A DNA stretch of 64,000 nucleotides from Azadirachta indica (GCA_022749755.1 CM040444.1:4219009-4283008), one strand, 5' to 3'; positions 34,841 through 47,060 are shown, counted from the first letter of the stretch. Numbers and translations: made by a program. The notes: generated from the letters alone by a model not told the origin.

Positions 34841-35790
34841 TTAAAATTGAGCTCCTTGGAAAGTCTGCCCGAATTTCCAATCAGCAGGGACAACGTCGTC
34901 GCTGGTAACAGTTTTGCCGTCACTGGTAGTAACTTCGAAGGACAGGCTTTGGCCATCTAAGCAAGCATTACTCTGCCAATTTTGGCCCCAATTCCTTGTC
35001 ATTGGTTCCCACCCTGTTTTAGATCCCTTGATCGATACAGACTTCACGTCTCCTGCACCCCCCACGTTTGTTATCAATACCAAATTGAAATATGAATGTC
35101 CTGTGATCGTAAATCTTATGCCTCCTTTCCTCACACAAGGCACCCTGTATCCAATCCATCCAAAATCGGTTGCCCATGTAATTAGTTTAAAGAACAATAT
35201 TGCAAGATTGTTGTAATTGTACATAACTTTGTTGCATACCTTCTGTATTGGACAGGAACAATTCCGGCCTTATGTTGTGCAATCTCCAAGAAAGCAGGCT
35301 GGGACATATCAAAATGTACACGAGGAGGATTACACCAACCACCATTGTCGTTGGGCAAAGCATAATTGGGAGGACATAAATTTGTGGCGGTGATGGTGAT
35401 GGTGCCGGGTAGACACCATTGTGGTTGATTATGACATCGAATCTCATAGCATGCGCCACACCTACACCCATTGTCGAAAAGAACTGAACTGACAGCTGCA
35501 GTTTTCTTCCCATAACCTCGCTTGTTAAGATTTCCACAACCTTCATCTAAATAAAATAGCAATAATTCTTATAAATAGAAGATAGATATATAGCATTAAT
35601 GAATTGAATTAAGAATTAAAGACAAGAACTCACTGAAAGTGCCAGAACCATCACTTCCTCCATAAAATGTGGCACTTGCACTTTGCCAACCACCATCGAG
35701 ATGATCATCATGTCCATTAATGACGTGAACATAGCAAATGCCCAAAAACAAAACTATAAGCAATAAATTTTGTATTGCTTTAATGGCCAT
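34841..35790 (-). CDS. Alpha-expansin D (three exons, 255 residues)
   Basis: Minus-strand exons 35790-35634, 35546-35240 and 35144-34841. Protein identical to expansin B, and the DNA is identical from 34839 to 35965 including both introns. All hallmarks of an alpha-expansin are present (signal peptide, ATFYGG, HFD, GGWCNPP, YRRVPC, CBM63). Identity ends sharply on the upstream side at 35965, where D lacks about 14 bases and diverges from B; on the downstream side substitutions begin at 34838. Intact and probably functional; B and D cannot be told apart by short reads within the gene. Confidence 0.93.
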
Positions 35791-35889
35791 TATATGCTTT
35801 TGAATCTGAAGTTGGTGGAATAATTGTCTTTTTGTCCTTGGCTGATTCGAATTCGATCGACTTGAGAGAATAGAGAAAGAGAATAAGTT

Positions 35890-35896
35890 ATTTATA
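35890..35896 (-). promoter_or_regulatory. TATA box of expansin D
   Basis: 'atttata' on the plus strand, about 100 bases before the ATG at 35790. Confidence 0.7.
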
Positions 35897-36240
35897 CAAA
35901 AAGAGATAACAGAGCAGTAATAAAATTAAACAATGACAGGGAGAAAGGAGCTGGTTTTGTATAACTTCCCACTGGAAAGTCTTTTTCGTCTCATTTTTTC
36001 TTCGTAAAAACAAACTTTAGTAACAAAATAAACAATTTAATGATTTGTCATAGGTTGGAAGATGGAAGTTATTATTTTTTCAATTAATTTTCAAACATTT
36101 GTTCGAGAGTTTGAGGTGTGATTAATCATCAAAACAAAGAAAGTTGACTAACAAGCTCATGTTGACAATATTTTTTGTTGTCTAATACTGGCAATTAAAC
36201 CAAAGTATGATGGTTTTGCAATTTTAGGACTTTTAGTTAG

Positions 36241-36558
36241 GGGAAAAGTACTATTGGTTTCTAAAATATAGTTTAATATACATTTTAGCCTTAATAGTTT
36301 AAAAATTACCCATTTAACTCCCAATTCATTAAATAGATCAATTTAGAATAAGTATTAACTTCTTTTTATCGCTAATTCTTGAAATTAATTATATTATCGA
36401 ATACATTGAGAAATTTGGAACCCAACGATATTGATAACAATCTATTCTGAATACCTCACCAACATTAAATAGGAGTTAAATAAGTAATTTACAAATTATT
36501 GGGATTAAAATGTATATTCAACAATACTATAGGAATTCATAAGTCTTTTTTATTTTTT
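36241..36558. mobile_element. MITE with ~80-base inverted ends and 9-10-base target duplication
   Basis: The insertion is flanked by 'ttttagttag' on both sides (36231-36240 and 36559-36568). The same place in expansin C upstream reads as an uninterrupted 'tttttagttagttaccat'. The ends are imperfect inverted repeats ('aatatacattttagcc' left; reverse complement of right 'aatatacattttaatcc'). A 9-10-base duplication with long inverted ends fits a Mutator-like non-autonomous element. It lies about 450 bases upstream of expansin D. Confidence 0.8.
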
Positions 36559-36568
36559 TTTTAGTTAG

Positions 36569-37369
36569 TTACCATATGTATCTTTCTTGTTGTCTAATAA
36601 AATAATTAAAAATAAATTAAATCTTCATTTTTGGAAAGTTTTAAATTTCATTTTTTATCATTTTCTTTAAAACCTGTGAAACATTGGGTAAAGAGATAAT
36701 ACAGATTTTAAAATTAAAATTACTGTATTGTCAAAATGTTGAAACAATATAGATGTTATGATCAATATACAAGAACTTACGTATTTCTTTTCTCACCGCC
36801 TTGCCCCAACGCATCAAACATATATGGATTTCTCTATGATAACGTTAATTATTCTTGTTCATTTGAAACGTTGTTCCTTATATTTTAAATTTTGTATATG
36901 GTAAAGGTTATAACAAAACTTATTCTCAAAATCATATTTTGATTTTCTTTCTTAATTTACAATCTCATTTACAAGGATGCTAATTAATGGTTTTCCAAAC
37001 TGCGGGTATTGGGATAAAAATTTTAATAGATGAATATGCATTATAAGTTGTTTAAAATGCTGTAATATAGAATGACTTATTGATATTGTTATCAATGTTG
37101 TTTATTAATATTTTAACTTTTGGTAATTAATAATTGATCATTACAATCAGGTGATTTTTTCTTAAAATAGAATTATTATTTTATCATAGGTGTCAAGTTT
37201 TATTAATCGTAGTGGCGAAATCACTTTGTCAGTTGTTACAAAGAAAATCTTTTCTATCAAATTATTAAATGCAATCCAATTTTTGACTTGGAAACTTATA
37301 GTTTAGGCCTTAATAAAAGTGTTATCTTGGGCTTTAGTAAATTGATTTAAAAGCTTCCAACTTATTCCC
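36569..37369. other. Remote expansin D upstream, then AT-rich DNA; no gene
   Basis: 36569-36860 matches expansin C and B upstream sequence. 36861-37369 shows nothing recognisable. Confidence 0.5.
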
Positions 37370-38095
37370 CGTGCAGTTAAATTTTTTTTATCCCTCATTT
37401 TATATTTGGTCAAAAGAAAAAAAGTTTATAAATATAAAATTATCAAAATATCATTTTAATAATATATATTTTATTATCCTTTCATATTTTAATCCACTTT
37501 ATTTTATTTCAACAATGTTAAAATTGAACAAAATTCGTTATTTAAATTTCTTATTCTCAATAGGTTGAATCGTAAATATTACATATATGTGAAATTAAAA
37601 TTGTTGCAAAAATTTGTAATTATTTTTTCTTCTTTTTTGGTTGATGTCTTGGTAAAAAAAAGTTTGAATTTACTCTCATATTTTTGGTACTGTTCTATTG
37701 CTATTTTATTTGTTAAATTTTAAATTTTTGCAATAGTTAGTGTGTTAAAATGTTATAATAATCACGAAATTATATAGACGGGAGGCAAGAGAAAAAAAAA
37801 GTTGATCAAGACTTTAAAAATGACGATGATAGAGACAAGAAGAATGACTTGAAGGAAAATGATGATGGAAATTATATAAAAAGAATTCAACCTTTAAAAA
37901 AAATGTCCTTTTATAGAGTTTTTATAAGTCTTTCGCATAATATAAGTTAATTTGTTTGATCTTACATTTGCTAATTAATTTGAATTAAAAAAAATCATGT
38001 GAATATAATTAATTACTTTTTTATGATATATAAATCAAATGTAGGAAGAAAGAAGTAAAATTATTACAAGAAAAAGGTATAAAATTTGATATGAA
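37370..38095. repeat. 0.7 kb dispersed repeat R1, copy 1
   Basis: Matches 44020-44700 in the same orientation (for example 'aataatatatattttattat' and 'gaatgacttgaaggaaaatg'). No coding capacity. The second copy lies inside the broken ANK2 gene. Confidence 0.7.
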
Positions 38096-38148
38096 GATAG
38101 AAAAGAAAAAAAAATTAAGGTAAATATAGCAAGGTTAATATATTGATA

Positions 38149-39240
38149 AGGGAGAATGTCTAATATCCCCTGCTTTTAGGCCCTTAGTTCAGATTTTATC
38201 TATTAGTAAACTAATGCCTTTACTACTACACCAAATACATTTTATTGTAAATCGTCCAATCTTTAATAATTAATCCTTTTTGAAAATATAAATAATAAAT
38301 TCTATTGATCATATTTTTTAATATAAAAATTTATAATTTTATAATCATTGTATTTTTAAAATATTTCTAATTTAAAATTATTATTATCATGAAATTATAA
38401 AGTTTTTATAACTGAATTTAAAATTAATAACGATTTCAAAATAATTTTATTTTCACAATGATTTAGACTTATTTTCTTTAATAATTATTTTAAAATATTA
38501 TAAATGTTTAAAAAATTATTATTAATAATAATAATTTATTATTACAATAAATTAGATTTATTTTCTTTAATAATTATCGAGAAATATTATAAATTTTTAA
38601 AATTATTATCATTAGTAATGATTTTAGAATAATTTCATAAAATAATTTAAAAAATCATTTTATTATCATTAATAATTTCAAAATAATTTTATTTTTATAA
38701 TAAATTAGATTTATTTTCTTTAATAATTATTTAAAAGTAATGCAAATTTTTAAAATTATTATCATTAGTAATAATTTCAGAATAATTTTATAATTTTTTA
38801 ATAATTATAAAACATTTTACATTCAATTTTTATTTTTAATAGAATTTATTATATATGAATTTTGAAAAGAGTTACTTATTAAATATTGCTGAAAGGCATC
38901 TAGTGGAGGGGTAAGGGTATTTGTGCATTTTATGGTGCTCTTAGGTTAGTTCCCACAAACTAATTTTATTTTGCAATTTAAAAAAACAAGGTTCAAACCA
39001 CTGATTCAATTGGTTTATGCTTAAATTATTGAAAGACAAAACCAAAAAAATTTAAAGATCAAGATTGATGAGATGTTGAAAAAAATATAGAAGGTGATAG
39101 GATATTAGACATAAAAGAAAGGGGGTATCAAGCATTCTCCCTATCCATAATAATAAGGAAGAAGGTGATGAGATTTAAAAAAAATATAGTAGGTGATGGG
39201 ATTTAGGCATAAAAGAATGGGGATGTCAAGCATTCTCCCT
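38149..39240. mobile_element. AT-rich element with inverted ends (Mutator-like MITE candidate)
   Basis: The left end 'agggagaatgtctaatatcc' is mirrored by the right end at 39142 ('gggtatcaagcattctccct') and again at 39240. The inside is extremely AT-rich with a repeated block ('agatttattttctttaataa' at about 38560 and 38710, related at 38468). No transposase. No clear target duplication, perhaps because the right end has been duplicated. Confidence 0.55.
39054..39240. repeat. Tandem duplication of the element's right end (~98-base period)
   Basis: 'gatgagatgttgaaaaaaat...cattctccct' (39069-39142) is repeated as 'gatgagatttaaaaaaaata...cattctccct' (39167-39240), each followed by '...ataataaggaagaa'. 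Confidence 0.75.
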
Positions 39241-40704
39241 ATTCAAAATAATAAGGAAGAAGAATATATTGGGAAAAAAAGAAAGACATTACAAGGTATA
39301 TTCTAAATGATAAACAATATTTGTGTGCATAGTCAGTTAAAATATTTATCTGTTTATTTCTAGTATTAATTTGCACGAAGATGCAATCAAATATTTCTCC
39401 TCGTGATTTTTAGTATGTTATTGAGATTCAAGATAGTGGAATAGATATAGATATAAAGGTGGATTTTAATGGTGTATATAAATTGAAAGATAGTTGCAAT
39501 AGTAATAGATATATTTATATGAAAATTTTGGAGGAATATTTGGTGAATATCAATGAGGTTAATGATGACTTCAAAAAGTTTTGTTTTATTTGTTGTTAGA
39601 ACATTGTTATCACCTAAATTGGAAATTTTTAAGTGTTTTCTTATTTAGTTCAATTAAAATACACCAATACTTTAAAAGAAAAAAATAGGGCAACGTGGTT
39701 TTTCTATTGTCTCATTAACACAATAAAAGTTATTTCTACAACTTCTCATATTCTTGTATTAACCATACTGCTAATTTTTTGCAGCTGATTACATGGATTA
39801 TCCGGTGTTTGCATATAAGCCTTTGACTAATCATTAGTTTCAATAGTTTATGGACAAACAAAGATGTATACAATTTCATGCCATTTAAGAAGAATAGGGT
39901 ATTGAGAATTCAAAAGTAAAACATGTATTAATTAGTTTTAAATATATGAAAGTGAGTAAAGCATAAAAATATGGCTCTCTTTTTCATTTTTTTTTTTACA
40001 TACATGCTAAAATGACATACAAAAGGGCTAAAACATTCCTTACCTTGGAATAATACAAATTATGTGCCTGTATTTTCTCACTTTATGTAATTATAGTTAG
40101 AAATGCTCATAAGATAATCCAATCCAATTTGACTAATCTGTCTAATTCTATTGAATTTAATATGCCTTTTAGTGGATTTCATAAATAAAATAAACTTAAA
40201 GAATATGAATTAGATTTTAGACTTGCATTAACACACTAAAATCTAATCTAATGTATGTTCATATAAAAAAAAAAAAACTATGTTAGAGTGGTCTTTTTCT
40301 TACACACAACTTCAGTAATTACATTGTTTTAAAAGAGCAAAAATATATATATGAAAAAAGTGATAACAATATATTTTGTCACATCAGTTTGCAAGTATAA
40401 AATTTTTACAACTAATTAATATTATTGATATTAGATATAAGAATTTGTATGTATAATTTTGTCACATTATCAATTTGTATGTATAAAATTCTTGACTACC
40501 CTCGCATTGTTACAAACAATATTCAATAATGCAAGAGTAACAAAATTATTTTAATAAGAGTAAAGAAATAATTTAATAACAAATAAATAAACTCTATATT
40601 TATCTAAAATACAATAAATATCTAAAGACTCAAATGTTACTCATTGTATAAAAGTCAAGATAAGGACTTTGGTTATTTAATATTTCTTGAATTTTATTCA
40701 CATG
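39241..40704. other. No gene recognised
   Basis: AT-rich intergenic DNA with only short, stop-rich frames. Nothing supportable. Confidence 0.5.
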
Positions 40705-41262
40705 ATTACTATAGGTGTCGGTAGACTACACAACAGAACTTTTCACCATATAAAAAAGATAGACAAATAAATAAATCAACAGAAAATAATAAAAATTCAT
40801 AAAATATATATTTTATATAGGTTCAGAAGAATTAAATATGAGTCACAGTTATTGTAAAATGAAATCACTGTATATCAAATGTAATTAAAATAATTTCAGT
40901 GACAAAAATTAATTTTATGAAAAAAAATCGTGTTTAGCGCTTTTAAAATGAAATATAAACACAACAGCACTTTAAAAATTACAGAAATAATTTTATGTAA
41001 TTACTATACATATCGGTGTCGATGAAGTCCACAACAGAACTCTTCAACATAAACAAAAGATAGACATATGAATTAATTAACACAAAATAATAAAAATTCA
41101 TGAAATATTTTTATACATTTAGAATTAAAGTGCTAATAATAGTTTTTGTTGAATGAAATCACTATACGATTAAATGTAAATAAAAAATTGAGTGAAAAAA
41201 ATTAATTTTGTAAAAAATGGTGTTTAGCACTTTTAAAATGGAATATAAGCACAATCGCTTGA
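40705..41262. repeat. Two-unit tandem repeat directly upstream of ANK1 (~290-base period)
   Basis: 40705-40975 and 40998-41262 share, in order, 'acaacagaact', 'aagatagaca', 'aaaataataaaaattcat', 'gaaatcact' and 'gtgtttagc.cttttaaaatg' with roughly three-quarters identity. The second unit ends within about 280 bases of the ANK1 start, so it may lie in its promoter. Confidence 0.7.
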
Positions 41263-41539
41263 AATGCTATCGTGACTTGGCATCAACTGTAATATCATCA
41301 CTTATAACAGTCTCATCCTCAAGTCTTTGGAACTTCTGCACACAAGCACTTCTATTCGCTCTTTCAAAGAAATTCATACTTCACAAACAAACAACTTGGT
41401 TTGCAAAAAATCAAAAAGCTCTTTCACGTGGACTAGAAATCCACTAGAACGTACTGCTACATGTATAAATGTAAAGGGGCAGCCCTTTAATTTTTCCAGG
41501 CCAATTAGACGTCCCAAACAGCAGAAATCAAAACACAAT

Positions 41540-43596
41540 ATGGAAAGAATGGAAAGCATGCTTTATGAAGCAGCATTAGAAGGGAATATAGCAAACTTGT
41601 TAGAATTGCTTCAACAAGATCGATTAATCCTTCATAAAGTCGCCATGAATCCTGCCTCTGAGAGTCCTTTACATGTAGCAGCTTTGCTTGGGCATGTGGA
41701 TTTTGCGAAGGAGATTTTATGCAGAAAGCCTGAGCTTGCTGATGATCTAGACTCGCGGCAATTTTCAGCTCTTCACATAGCAGCACAAAAGGGTAATATT
41801 GACATGGTAAAAGCACTGGTACAAGCTAATCCTGACATGTGCTTTGCTCGGGATATAGATGGAAGAAATCCTCTTCATCTAGCAGCAATGAAAGGTCGGA
41901 TTGATGTCTTGGGAGAGTTAGTCAGAGCAAGACCACTAGCAGCTTCTGCTACTACGATCTGGGGTGAAACCATCTTACATTCATGCGTGAAATACAATCA
42001 GTTCCAGGCTCTGAAGTTTTTGCTAGAAAATATGGACAATCCTGAAATTCTGAATGCTAAGGATGATTATGGCATGACCATCTTGCACCTCGCAGTTGCT
42101 GATAAACAAATTGAGGTAACAGTGTTCCCCACTGGCATATAAAGAAAACACACACCCACTAAGACATATATTTCCTGCAATAGAATCAATATCGGATTCA
42201 TATACAAGTATATGCATACCTCATATAATCTTTCATGCAATTCTTAGGTCATATTTCAAATTAAATTGTTTTGACCTCGAAGTTAATAACGAGAACTATT
42301 GTGAGATGAAAATATTAAATGTAAAATATTAGAAAGAAAAGTAGATGGCTAATATATAAACGTTTCATTTACATGAATCTCGAAAAAAAAAGGATAATTT
42401 GGATTTCTAAAATGTAACAAATAAGAAACAATGACGAAAAAGTCTCGAGGAAAGTTCAGAGTCAACCTACTGTTTGTTAGATATGGAATTAAATCAACCA
42501 CAATGGTGAGAGTTCTCCAATGAATTACATTGGCTCCACTAGTTCACACCAATAATGAACAGTGTGCCGTAGTAGTCAACTAGAGAGTCAATAATGGCAA
42601 GCTTGTAAACTGTAAAATTTAGAGAATTTTAAATTCATTGATTTTAAAGAAATTTTTTTCTTTATGTTAAGTGTGAAATCGAATATGCAGGTGATAAAGG
42701 TTTTGGCCACTAGAACAGCAATAAATGTGAATGCTCTTAATACAATTGGCCTCACAGCATTGGATATTTTAGCACAAAGCAAAAGAGACATAAAAGATTG
42801 GGACATCGGGGAGTCACTTCAATGCGCTGGGGCAATTAGAGCAAAGGATAGCATTCATTTGTCAACACATGAACAGGGCACCACCACACAGACCAACAAC
42901 AGCATAACATCTCATGAAAGTAATCGAAAGCAACAAGGAAAACGTTCAGAAAATGTTCATAAGAAGGAAGATGATTGGTTGGAAAAAATGCGTAATGCCT
43001 TAATGGTGGTAGCATCACTGATTGCTACCATGGCTTTCCAAGCTGCTACGAACCCTCCCCGTAATACTGAGCAAGACACTTGCCAATGCCTAACAGCTTC
43101 CCAAGCTGCTGCTGCTGCTAACCCACCTCAAATTTCTAGACTTCTGGTACGCCATTACTCAAATGAAGCCTTCTCATCAGAACCACCAATTGCACAGACT
43201 GCGGCATCTCCAAGAAGGGGCTATGACTACACCTCCGGTCCATTCTTCTTTTATAACACGGTGGGTTTTATGGCTTCCCTTAGCATTATATTATTGCTCA
43301 TAAGCGGTTTACCACTTAAGCTTCGATTTTTTACGTGGATTTTAATGATAATCATATTGATTGCCATTATTGCAATGGCACTGACTTACCATACAACCGA
43401 CGCTATCTTTGATGAGGATTCTTCTGGATATTTTATGATTTCACTATGGGTTATTAGCTTGGGGGTGATTCTACTTCTTGGGCACACGATTAGGATTACA
43501 GTAAAGATGATAAAGTATATCATAAAATTAGTAAGAAGACTGGGGCAGAATCAGGCTCAAGATTCTCATGAACCACCAATTGCTTCTATTGTGTAA
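41540..43596 (+). CDS. ANK1: ankyrin-repeat/PGG four-pass membrane protein (two exons, 493 residues)
   Basis: Exons 41540-42115 and 42691-43596, joined at phase 0 across a 575-base GT-AG intron. Residues 5-230 hold about six ankyrin repeats (SPLHVAALLGHVD, SALHIAAQKGNID, NPLHLAAMKGRID, TILHLAVADKQIE, TALDILAQS). The PGG domain starts at about 288 (DWLEKMRNALMVVASLIATM) and four membrane segments lie near 294-310, 379-400, 405-428 and 441-464. This is the architecture of ACD6, ITN1 and BDA1, plasma-membrane proteins in immune and stress signalling. The frame is open upstream to 41327 but has no ATG there, and ANK3 starts at the same MERMESMLYEAAL, so 41540 is chosen. Odd: the loop after segment 1 is about 45 residues longer than in ANK3, with an alanine run and a CQC. 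Confidence 0.9.
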
Positions 43597-43849
43597 GACT
43601 CGATGGATGTATGAGTAATGAGTGCAATATCAAGTAGTACTACACGTGTGATATTGTTTTTTGGCTTGAATATGGTGAATGTCTCCACATTGTATTTCCA
43701 AAATAATAATGTTTTAGTATGTACATAATTTTCTCTAGCACTCACTTGAACTAAAATATATATGAATATATATCCAAATTTGACAAGTTATAACATTTTT
43801 TTGTGTTAATAAGAAACCTTTGTTTTAATATCATATAAATGTAAATCAA

Positions 43850-43945
43850 ATCCGGCCACTTCCTAACCTTAGTAGGAGAGGGATTCAAATTTAATAACTC
43901 TTATAATAGCCTCAACAGATCTTACCAATTAAACTAATTAATTAA
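43850..43945 (-). repeat. Possible tRNA-derived SINE remnant downstream of ANK1
   Basis: On the minus strand 'ttaattggtaaga' and 'tttgaatccc' resemble the A and B boxes of a tRNA-type promoter about 35 bases apart. The same block is at 46885-46985 after ANK2, because the 3' flanks are duplicated together with the genes. Weak. Confidence 0.35.
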
Positions 43946-44019
43946 CCAAAAAAAATCGCTAATTCAAATAATTCAGAAAGGAAAATTAATCATTGATTTT
44001 TTTAGTTTTCCTACTATAT

Positions 44020-44700
44020 TTTCCCTTAATTTATATTGGTCTAACAAAAAAAGTTCATAAATATGAAGTTATCAAAAATATCATTTTCAATAATATATAT
44101 TTTATTATCCTTTTCCTACCTTAATCCACTTTATTTTATTATTAAAAGGTTAAAATTAAACTAAATTTGTTATTTAAATTTTTTATTCTCCATAGGCTGA
44201 ATAGTAAATGTTACATAGTTGTGAAATTAACGTTGTTGCAAAAATTCATAATCATTTTTTCTTTTTTTTTTTTTTTGGGCGGGATTGATTTCTTGGTTTT
44301 CGTATTGTTCTATTGCTATTTCATTTGTTTAAGTTTGATATTCTTGCAATAATTAGTGTTAAAATATTATAACAATCAGAAAATTATATAGATAAAAGGT
44401 AAGAGAAAAAGAGTTGATCAAGAAACTATTAAGACGAGGAAAATGAGAATACGAAGAATGACTTGAAGGAAAATGATGATGGGAATATATAAAAAGAAAT
44501 ATTCAACCTTGAAAAAATGTCTTTTTACAGAGTTTTTATAAGTTTTCACATACTTAATGTAAGAAATTGTTGGGTCTTATATTCATTAATTAATTTGAAT
44601 TTAAAAAAATATCATGTGAATATACTTACTTTTTTATGCTATGCAAATCAAATGTAGTAAAATTATTACAGGAAAAAGGCATAAAAGTTTATACATTCTA
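44020..44700. repeat. Dispersed repeat R1, copy 2, at the ANK2 breakpoint
   Basis: Matches 37370-38095. It begins where ANK1 3' flank homology stops (about 44025) and ends about 20 bases before ANK2 exon-1 homology begins (44720), replacing about 420 bases of exon 1 and the ANK2 promoter. Confidence 0.7.
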
Positions 44701-44715
44701 ATTATGGTATCTATG

Positions 44716-46635
44716 TTAATTGGGGTGAAACCATCTTACACACTTGCGTGAAATACAATCAGTTGGAGTCTCTGAAGTTTTTGTTCGAAAATATGGATAA
44801 TCCTGAAATTCTGAATGCTAAGGATGATTATGGCATGACCATCTTGCACCTCGCAGTTGCTGATAAACAAATTAAGGTGCTAATGTTCATCCACTCGCAT
44901 ATAAAGAAAGACACACACATACATATGTTTACAGCAATAAAATCAATATTGGATTCATATAGACTATATTCATACCTCATATAATCCTCCATGCATTTCT
45001 TATGTGACCTTGAACTTAGAACTACTGTAAGATGAAAATATTAGATGTTAAATATCAGTAAGAAAAGTGAATGGGCCAAAATATAAACACTTGTTTAAAT
45101 TTATTTTCAAAGTTAAGCACAAGCTAACAATTTAAACATGCCTTTCAATTGCTTATCGAATCAGGTTGCATAACTTTATTTGTGAGGGGAAAAACTTATT
45201 TACCTTCATTTTTTTTACCCCATAATCTTTGTAAGGTCTATTACAAAACATCACTTTAAATTAATTATTTTCTTCTTTAATTATCTTCTTTCTCTTTTAT
45301 GGGTTCTTTGATACAATCACTTTCCCACAATAAAAATTCCTTATTGGGTTGTTTAACTTGAGAGGTGTCATTGGTTATGCGACCCCACAAAAATAAAGGA
45401 TAATTTCGCTCTCTAAAAAATAATAAATAAAAAACAATGGAAAAAAAGTCTTGAGGAAGTTCAGAGCTAGTCAACCTATTCTTTGTTAGGTATGGAGTTA
45501 AAATCAACCACAATGACAGTCTTCAATGAATTACATTGGCTCCACCAGTTCACCCCAATAATGAAAAGTGTTGTAGGAGTCAAGTTAGGGAGGTCAATAA
45601 TGGCATGCTTGTCACATTGAACTGTAAAAAGTAACACAAGATATGAAATTTAGAGAAATTTAAATTCATTGATTTTAAAGAAACTTTCTCTTTATCTTCT
45701 ATTAAGTATGAAATCAAATATGCAGCTGATAAAGTTTTTGACTATTAGAACTACAATACATGTGAATGCTCTTAATGCAGATGGCTTCACTGCATCGGAT
45801 TATTTAACACAAAGCAAAAGACACATAAAAGATTGGGACGTCGGGGAATCACTTCGATGTGCTGGAGCAAGTAGAGCCAAGGATAACATTCATTTGTCAA
45901 CACATGAACGTGGCACCACACAGACCAACAACAGCATAACATCCCATGAAAGTAATCTAAAGCAACAAGGTAAACGTTAAGAAAATGTTCATAAGAAGGA
46001 AGATGATTGGTTGGTAAAAATGCATATTGCCTTAATGGTGGTAGCATCACTGATTGCTACCATGGCTTTCCAAGCTGCTACGAACCCTCCCCGTCATCCT
46101 AAGCAAGACACTTGCCAATGCCTAACAGCTTCCAAGCTGCTGCTGCTGCTGCAAACCCTCCCCAAATTTCTAGACTTAGGGCATACCACTCCTCAAATGA
46201 AGCCTTCTCATCAGAACCACCAATGACACAGACCATGACATCTTCAGTTAACGACTATGACTATGAACACAGTCTATTCTTCATTTGCAACACCGTAGGT
46301 TTTATGGCTTCCCCGAGCATTATATTATTGCTAATAAGCGGCTTACCACTTAGGCGTAGACTTTTTACATGGATTCTACTGGTAATCATATGGGTTGCGA
46401 TTATTCCAATAGCACTGACTCATCTGAGTGCTAAAGGTCTCTTTGAAGATTCTTCTGAAATCTACACATATCCCGCGATATTGATATGGATTTTAAGCTT
46501 GGCGTTGATTCTGCTTCTTGGGCACGCAATTCGGATTACAGTAAAGATGATAAAGTGTATCAGAAAATTAGTAAGGAGACTGAGACAGAACCAGGCTTAA
46601 GATGCTCATGAACTACCAATTGCTCCTGCTGTGTA
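44716..46635 (+). pseudogene. ANK2: ankyrin/PGG pseudogene lacking its 5' part
   Basis: Exon 1 survives only from about 44720 to 44876 (SLKFLFENMDNPEIL, TILHLAVADKQIK); a GT donor follows. Exon 2 starts at 45726 (LIKFLTIRTTIHVNAL). It then carries a nonsense change at 45978 (taa where ANK1 has tca), a one-base deletion in 'gcttccaagctg' near 46130 relative to ANK1 'gcttcccaagctg', and an early stop at 46598 (taa for caa) that removes the tail ending in the ANK-family PIA.IV motif. The PGG domain and four membrane segments are still readable across frames. It is a tandem duplicate of ANK1, with homologous introns and 3' flanks. Confidence 0.9.
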
Positions 46636-47060
46636 AGGCTCCAAGGGTGAATGTAATGAGTGAAATATCAAGTAGTACTACGTGTGCGGTTGTTTTTTTG
46701 GCTTGAATATGGTGAATGTCTCCACATTGTATATCCAAAATAATAATGTTTTAGTTGTAGAGAATATTCTCTAGCACTCAATTTGCCTAAAATATATATG
46801 CATATACATCCAAATTTGACAAGTTATAACATATTTTTTGTGTTAATAAGATACCTTTGTTTTAATATCACACAAATGTAAATCAAATCCGGCCCCTTCC
46901 AAACCTTAGTACCAGGGGGATTCAAATTCAAGAACTTGTATAATACTCCTAAGAATTTTAGCAGTTAAGCAAACTACGTAACAAGAAAACCTAATAATTC
47001 AAATAATTTATAAAGGGATAATAATCATTGATTTTTATAGTTTTCCTAATATATTTGCAG
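46636..47060. other. ANK2 3' flank
   Basis: Homologous to 43600-44025 behind ANK1 ('ttggcttgaatatggtgaat'), including the SINE-like block at about 46885-46985. No gene. Confidence 0.6.

Noticed and set aside
38200..38880. Regularly spaced repeats that could suggest a CRISPR-like array
   Set aside because: Imperfect AT-rich tandem and inverted repeats without constant spacers, in a plant nuclear context.
41327..41539. Possible 71-residue N-terminal extension of ANK1
   Set aside because: Open frame but no ATG upstream of 41540 in this frame, and ANK3 and ANK4a begin at the same methionine.
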